DNA from: Nostoc sp. FACHB-110
GTDB taxonomy: Bacteria > Cyanobacteriota > Cyanobacteriia > Cyanobacteriales > Nostocaceae
DNA: 64,000 nt
Reading direction: 5' to 3'
NCBI RefSeq assembly: GCF_014697425.1
Contig: NZ_JACJRU010000005.1
Location: forward strand, 1-64,000
The notes beneath the pieces are model-generated. The model made no database searches and was not told where the DNA came from. It was given only the letters and a program-made list of their open reading frames with translations. Position 1 is the stretch's first letter. Each line of letters starts with the position of its first letter. Shown here piece after piece: positions 59,803 through 64,000 of the stretch. Both the position numbers and the translations under genes were made by a program.

Positions 59803-60813
59803 ATGGGCAAGCAGCGTGTTCTTTCTGGAGTTCAACCAACAGGCAATTACCATCTAGGTAACTATTTGGGAGCCATTCGCAACTGGGTAGAAGGCCAGAG
59901 CGAATACGAAAATTATTTATTTGTGGCTGATTTGCACGCAATTACAGTCCCGCATGATCCGGCCTTGTTAGCATCTGATACTTATACCTTGGCGGCTCTT
60001 TATTTAGCTTGCGGCTTGGATTTAAATCATTCCACGATTTTTGTGCAATCTCATGTTTCTGCCCACAGCGAACTCACTTGGTTGCTCAACTGCATTACAC
60101 CCTTAAACTGGTTAGAAGATATGATCCAGTTTAAGGAAAAGGCTGTCAAACAGGGAGAAAACGTCAGTGCAGGTTTATTAGATTATCCGGTACTGATGTC
60201 AGCAGATATTTTGCTTTATCAAGCCGATAAAGTACCTGTGGGGGAAGACCAAAAGCAGCATTTAGAATTAACACGGGATATTGCGGCGCGGTTAAATCAC
60301 TTATTTGGTCAACCAGACCAACCAGTATTGAAATTACCAGACCCCCTCATCCGTAAGGAGGGGGCTAGGGTGATGAGTTTGGCCGATGGTACACGCAAAA
60401 TGTCCAAATCTGATCCTTCTGACTTAAGTCGGATTAGTTTACTCGATACGCCAGAGCAAATTCAATATAAAATTAAGCGTTGTAAAACTGACCCGATTCG
60501 GGGTTTAACTTTTGACGATCCTGAGCGTCCAGAGTGCAATAACTTGTTAACACTGTATATGCTGCTGTCTGGTAAAACGAAAGAAGCAGTCGCCGCAGAA
60601 TGCCAAGATATGGGCTGGGGGCAATTTAAACCATTATTGACAGAAACCACAATTAATGCTTTAAAACCCATCCAAGAAAAATATCAGGCCATTATGGACG
60701 ATCGCAGTTATTTAGATTCTGTATTGCGTGAAGGCCGCGAAAAAGCCCAAGCGATCGCTAATCAAACCCTAACACAAGTCAAAACTGCTTTAGGCTACTC
60801 AATCCCTGTTTAG
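59803..60813 (+). CDS. trpS: Tryptophanyl-tRNA synthetase
   Basis: A class Ic synthetase that charges tRNA-Trp. The HIGH-like motif is GNYHLGNY near residue 15 and the KMSKS loop is intact in DGTRKMSKSDPS. VLSGVQPTG, ENYLFVADLHAIT, LDYPVLMSADILLYQADKVPVGEDQKQHLELTRDIA and the C-terminal helices complete the enzyme (336 residues). The ATG at 59803 matches the usual N-terminus MGKQRVLSG; a TTG three codons upstream is also in frame. It is followed by metF after 52 bp on the same strand. Confidence 0.95.
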   Translation: MGKQRVLSGVQPTGNYHLGNYLGAIRNWVEGQSEYENYLFVADLHAITVPHDPALLASDTYTLAALYLACGLDLNHSTIFVQSHVSAHSELTWLLNCITPLNWLEDMIQFKEKAVKQGENVSAGLLDYPVLMSADILLYQADKVPVGEDQKQHLELTRDIAARLNHLFGQPDQPVLKLPDPLIRKEGARVMSLADGTRKMSKSDPSDLSRISLLDTPEQIQYKIKRCKTDPIRGLTFDDPERPECNNLLTLYMLLSGKTKEAVAAECQDMGWGQFKPLLTETTINALKPIQEKYQAIMDDRSYLDSVLREGREKAQAIANQTLTQVKTALGYSIPV

Positions 60814-60865
60814 CTTTCGCTTTGGGGGGTGATTCATAATACTCTGTAAGAAACCAGATTATTAA

Positions 60866-61801
60866 ATGATTATGTATCACACCCATAGCCCAACAAATCT
60901 GAGTTTATTTCAAACAGCCGCGCAAGCAGGCGAATTCTTAGTGACAGCCGAAGTTGCCCCCCCAAAAGGGGCAAATCCAACCCACATGATTGATATGGCG
61001 GCGACCCTTAAGGGGAGGGTTCATGCCGTCAATATTACCGATGGTAGCCGCGCCGTGTTGCGGATGTCATCACTAGTGGCTTCAGCGATTTTATTCCAAA
61101 ACGGCATAGAACCAATTTGTCAGATGGCTTGCCGCGATCGCAACCGCATCGGTTTACAAGCCGATATCATTGGTGCGAATGCTTTAGGCATTCGGAATAT
61201 CCTAGCTTTGACAGGCGACCCAGTAAAAGCAGGCGATCACCCTGATGCCAAAGGCGTATTTGATTTAGAATCAGTGCGACTTTTGCAACTAATTCAAAAA
61301 ATGAATTTGGGTTTTGATTGCAATGATAAACCCTTAACCGATGGCGCAACAGATTTATTTGTTGGAGCAGCTGTAGACCCACAATGTGCAAGTTGGTCAG
61401 GTTTGCAAAGTCGCTTTGAACGCAAAATTGCTGCCGGAGCGCAATTTTTTCAAAGTCAATTAATCACTGATTTTGAAAGGCTAGAAAAGTTCATGGATAA
61501 GATAGCTTCTGTCCATAACAAACCAATTTTAGCCGGAATTTTTCTGTTGAAATCAGCCAAAAATGCCCAATTTATTAATCGGTGTGTTCCAGGTGTAAAT
61601 ATACCTGAACACATGATTGATAGATTAGCTAAAGCCAAAGACCCATTAGAAGAAGGGGTAAAAATTGCTGCCGAACAAGTCCAAATAGCACGGCAATTGT
61701 GTCATGGTGTCCACATGATGGCCGTCAAGCGGGAAGATTTGATTCCCAAGATTTTGGATTTAGCCGGAGTGCAGCCTGTTGACTTAGTTGGGGCGAAATA
61801 A
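60866..61801 (+). CDS. metF: Methylenetetrahydrofolate reductase-family protein
   Basis: A 311-residue TIM-barrel flavoenzyme of the MetF family, which reduces methylene-THF to methyl-THF for methionine synthesis. Blocks seen: FLVTAEVAPPKGANPTHMID, VHAVNITDGSRAVLRMS, PICQMACRDRNRIGLQADIIG, NILALTGDPVKAGDHP, FVGAAVDPQ, AGAQFFQSQLITDFERLEKF and AGIFLLKSAKNAQFI. The RDRNRIGLQ and GDPVKAGDH stretches fit the folate/FAD sites. The variant differs from E. coli MetF in having no obvious NADH-specific N-terminus, so the electron donor is uncertain. It ends at a strong hairpin. Confidence 0.87.
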   Translation: MIMYHTHSPTNLSLFQTAAQAGEFLVTAEVAPPKGANPTHMIDMAATLKGRVHAVNITDGSRAVLRMSSLVASAILFQNGIEPICQMACRDRNRIGLQADIIGANALGIRNILALTGDPVKAGDHPDAKGVFDLESVRLLQLIQKMNLGFDCNDKPLTDGATDLFVGAAVDPQCASWSGLQSRFERKIAAGAQFFQSQLITDFERLEKFMDKIASVHNKPILAGIFLLKSAKNAQFINRCVPGVNIPEHMIDRLAKAKDPLEEGVKIAAEQVQIARQLCHGVHMMAVKREDLIPKILDLAGVQPVDLVGAK

Positions 61802-61808
61802 AAGAAAG

Positions 61809-61834
61809 TAGAGACGTTACATATAACGTCTCTA
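61809..61834. terminator. Hairpin between convergent metF and the REC gene
   Basis: Perfect 11-bp stem TAGAGACGTTA/TAACGTCTCTA around CATA. It is a frequent Nostoc-type palindrome and likely stops transcripts from both sides; the T-tract is weak. Confidence 0.65.
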
Positions 61835-61853
61835 TTGTATGTTTCTGCTATCA

Positions 61854-62237
61854 CTAGTTGAGAAAGTTGTAGTAAGCCGAGTCTATCGTTTTTAATAATT
61901 TGGGGATGTCATAAGGTTTAGAAATAAAATAAGCAATTCCTAAAGATTCTGCTAGCTCGTCTAAGTAGCCGTAGGCTGTAGCTAATATTACTGCTAGTTT
62001 GATTCCATCTGCTTGGAGTTTTTGATAAACTTCAACTCCTGTTAATTCCGGCATTCTGTTATCTAAAATTAATAAATCTGGTTGCTCATTAATTACTTTT
62101 TCAATTGCTTCTTTGCCATTTCTAGCTTCTTGGACTTCCCAACCTTCTGCTTCTAAAAGGAAGGTGAGCATTGCCCGACTATCATCATCATCATCTGCAA
62201 TCAGGACTTTACGCTTTTCTATATTTTGATTATTCAT
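61854..62237 (-). CDS. Single-domain response regulator
   Basis: A 127-residue CheY-like receiver. The acidic pocket is VLIADDDDDSRAML, the phospho-acceptor D59 lies in LLILDNRMPELTGVEVY, with Thr in ILATAYG and Lys in FISKPYD. No output domain is present, so it acts by protein contact, perhaps in a phosphorelay. It starts 7 bp after the GAF/kinase-like gene upstream and is probably co-transcribed with it. Confidence 0.9.
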   Translation of the reverse strand: MNNQNIEKRKVLIADDDDDSRAMLTFLLEAEGWEVQEARNGKEAIEKVINEQPDLLILDNRMPELTGVEVYQKLQADGIKLAVILATAYGYLDELAESLGIAYFISKPYDIPKLLKTIDSAYYNFLN

Positions 62238-62244
62238 TGCTGAT

Positions 62245-63432
62245 TTATTTAAGTGGTAGATAAAAAATTTGTGATGTTGTTTCTGATTGAGAAATATGTA
62301 AGCATGAAATAGCGGTAAAATTAACTTGTACTAAATCTAAACTAGAAGTTTTACTGGCTATAACTTTGACAATGCCACTTTTGCCTGCTTGATCAAAAGC
62401 TTGCAAAAAATAACGCAGTAGTTGACGTAAAAGGCTTCTAGAATCGGCAATGACTGTAATGGGTTCGTCCCACTCAGTTACTATTTCTACCTGACGAATT
62501 GCTGCTTCTGTAACCAGTAAATCTACTAAATCGGAGATACAATCAGTGAGAATCACGGGTTGGCGCATTCCCATCTCGAAAGATGCTAAATTTCTCCAAA
62601 TAGCAGCACGACGACGAAATATTTGAATTGATTGTTCAGCTTGTTGGAGCAATTGCATGGCGTAGTCTAAGCGGTTTACCGCTACCATCCGGGAAATCAC
62701 TTCCAGTTTTAGGCGTGCTGCTTGATTCACCTGGATAATATCTTGCCTTAATTCTTCTAATGGCTGATATTCGTTGGGATTTGACTGTAATACGCGACGC
62801 ACATCTTTTTCTAAAATAGCAATCAATAATTCTGCTTCAATTCCCCTAGAGGCACAAAGTAAGATTTCCTTTAGTCTTTGTCTGGCATCTGCACGACGTA
62901 GAGAAATACTGAGTACGCCAATAATTTCTTGCTTGTCATTGCGTAGAGGTATTCCTTGACAGGTAAATGGATGAAACCCGTCAATAAAATGCTCGTGACT
63001 GACAATTTCTACATAGTCTGTGGCTGCTAATGGCGTACCAATACCATTGGCTCCAGCTACGGCTTCAGAAAGTAAAGAACCAGGCCCGGGAAAAGGTTCT
63101 GGGCCTTGTACAGTTTGCTTGTCTCCTACTACATCCAAGACGATCGCATGTTGATCGCCTAACATAACTGCATGACGATCTGTACCAGCAGCTTGAGAAA
63201 GCATTCGGATATAAGGAGTAGATACTTGAATTAAATCACGCTTTTGTTCGATTAAACGCTCTGTATCTAAAGTTGATAGTTTTTCGGCTTGGAGAGCATA
63301 GGGGTTCGCGCCTTGCAGATGCGATCGCTCCCAAGCTTGATATATGCTGGGGCGTAACATCTGTGATTGAATTGCGCCTAGAGATTTATAGACGCGTCGT
63401 GCTTCTAAAACATCAATGTCTAGGGGAGACAT
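62245..63432 (-). CDS. AcoR-like GAF protein with a degenerate histidine-kinase-like end
   Basis: A 395-residue protein. The first 190 residues resemble the sensory part of AcoR-type activators: QAWERSHLQGANPYAL, PGSLLSEAVAGANGIGTPLA, ADYVEIVSHEHFIDGFHPFTCQGIPLRN. A long helical segment (about 200-300; LEVISRMVAVNRLDYAMQLLQQAEQ) is followed by a part recalling a histidine-kinase ATPase (DCISDLVDLLVTEAAIRQVEI, LRQLLRYFLQAFDQA), but no G-box or phospho-histidine block is evident. It may sense a ligand and control the adjacent receiver without kinase activity. The family position is uncertain. Confidence 0.6.
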   Translation of the reverse strand: MSPLDIDVLEARRVYKSLGAIQSQMLRPSIYQAWERSHLQGANPYALQAEKLSTLDTERLIEQKRDLIQVSTPYIRMLSQAAGTDRHAVMLGDQHAIVLDVVGDKQTVQGPEPFPGPGSLLSEAVAGANGIGTPLAATDYVEIVSHEHFIDGFHPFTCQGIPLRNDKQEIIGVLSISLRRADARQRLKEILLCASRGIEAELLIAILEKDVRRVLQSNPNEYQPLEELRQDIIQVNQAARLKLEVISRMVAVNRLDYAMQLLQQAEQSIQIFRRRAAIWRNLASFEMGMRQPVILTDCISDLVDLLVTEAAIRQVEIVTEWDEPITVIADSRSLLRQLLRYFLQAFDQAGKSGIVKVIASKTSSLDLVQVNFTAISCLHISQSETTSQIFYLPLK

Positions 63433-63479
63433 GGCTGTAACATCCCTGAACTGATCAATGTCAGCTTCATATTTTCATC

Positions 63480-63992
63480 TTAAGCAGTTATAACACTGCT
63501 ATAATCTCCTGATTTTCCTCCCGTTTTGCTAATTAAATGAATCGCTTCAATTTGAATCGACTTTTCTAGAGCTTTGGCCATGTCGTATAAAGTCAACGCA
63601 GCTACAGAAACGGCAGTTAAAGCTTCCATTTCTACCCCGGTTTCGGCTTTGGTTTTGACAGTAGCTTGAATGTGATAACCAGGTAGTTGGGGATCGGGAG
63701 TAATTTCGACAGTAACTTTTTGCAACGGCAATGGATGACATAAGGGAATTAAATTAGATGTTTGTTTGGCTGCCATAATGCCAGCTATCCGCGCTGTTGC
63801 TAGCACATCTTTTTTAGGTGTATTGCCAGCTTCTATTGCGGCTAAGGTTTCTGGCAACATCCGCACCCTAGCCGCGGCCACTGCTTGGCGGACTGTGGGG
63901 GTTTTGCCAGAAACATCTACCATCTGTGCTTGTCCTTGAGCGTCGAGATGGGTTAATTCCGTAACAAAATTTTTTGAAGAATTGTCTTGCAT
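63480..63992 (-). CDS. moaC: Cyclic pyranopterin monophosphate synthase MoaC
   Basis: Second enzyme of molybdenum cofactor synthesis, converting the MoaA product to cyclic pyranopterin monophosphate. All signatures are present in 170 residues: [72 protein letters not shown] and SKTGGKSG. The cofactor is needed by the xanthine dehydrogenase encoded at 9.6-13 kb (and nitrate reductase elsewhere). It lies 48 bp upstream of the GAF gene on the same strand; its own upstream region is beyond the window. Confidence 0.95.
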   Translation of the reverse strand: MQDNSSKNFVTELTHLDAQGQAQMVDVSGKTPTVRQAVAAARVRMLPETLAAIEAGNTPKKDVLATARIAGIMAAKQTSNLIPLCHPLPLQKVTVEITPDPQLPGYHIQATVKTKAETGVEMEALTAVSVAALTLYDMAKALEKSIQIEAIHLISKTGGKSGDYSSVITA

Positions 63993-64000
63993 TTTTAGAG

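Overview
The window is a chromosomal piece of a filamentous, probably heterocyst-forming (Nostocales-type) cyanobacterium. The evidence is the recurrent HIP1 octamer GCGATCGC, the cyanobacterial/plastid genes ycf34 and ycf51, a DUF3370 protein, squalene-hopene cyclase, a small HetP-like protein, multi-GAF and hybrid kinases, and the short tandem repeats typical of Nostoc relatives. No rRNA, tRNA or CRISPR array was seen.

Layout. 1-6.9 kb: a truncated S9 peptidase, DUF3370, a TetR regulator divergent from a Rieske oxygenase, a HicBA module with a broken hicA, the tRNA nucleotidyltransferase, ycf34 and tsaB. 7-14 kb: two polysaccharide-deacetylase-fold genes, the second heading a purine-catabolism cluster (PuuE-like allantoinase, ureidoglycolate lyase, xanthine dehydrogenase subunits, XdhC) behind a textbook NtcA-type promoter. 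14-30 kb: YbjN, a large eCIS-core (DUF4157) HEXXH protein, shc, mtnP, HetP-like, U32 peptidase, phytol-kinase-like, a decayed IS605 element, yidD and a histidine kinase with three tandem Cys-His GAF domains.

30.2-48.5 kb: comM is split exactly in its Walker B codons by an island of about 16.8 kb. One arm carries a type I restriction-modification operon (hsdR, a DUF4145-like/HEAT protein, hsdM, hsdS) and a three-gene cassette of unknown function. The other arm is an overlapping operon of three tyrosine recombinases (one with a seven-fold zinc-ribbon array), an HTH/coiled-coil protein, a DnaB-type helicase and an XRE regulator. This recombinase trio resembles Tn554/RIT elements, but the attached helicase and zinc-ribbon array make it unusual. 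It is the best candidate here for an undescribed mobile system.

48.5-64 kb: HIT hydrolase, hybrid kinase, a rhomboid lacking its catalytic residues, and then a second small element (about 2.9 kb) with its own integrase. That element is inserted in the first codons of ycf51, flanked by 17-bp direct repeats, and supplies ycf51 with a new start. It also holds decayed ORFs and nested 12-bp repeats. After it come an iron-type alcohol dehydrogenase, an aminotransferase, trpS, metF, a REC/GAF pair and moaC; MoaC's molybdenum cofactor is needed by the xanthine dehydrogenase. All functional calls rest on reading protein motifs by eye; no database search was run.
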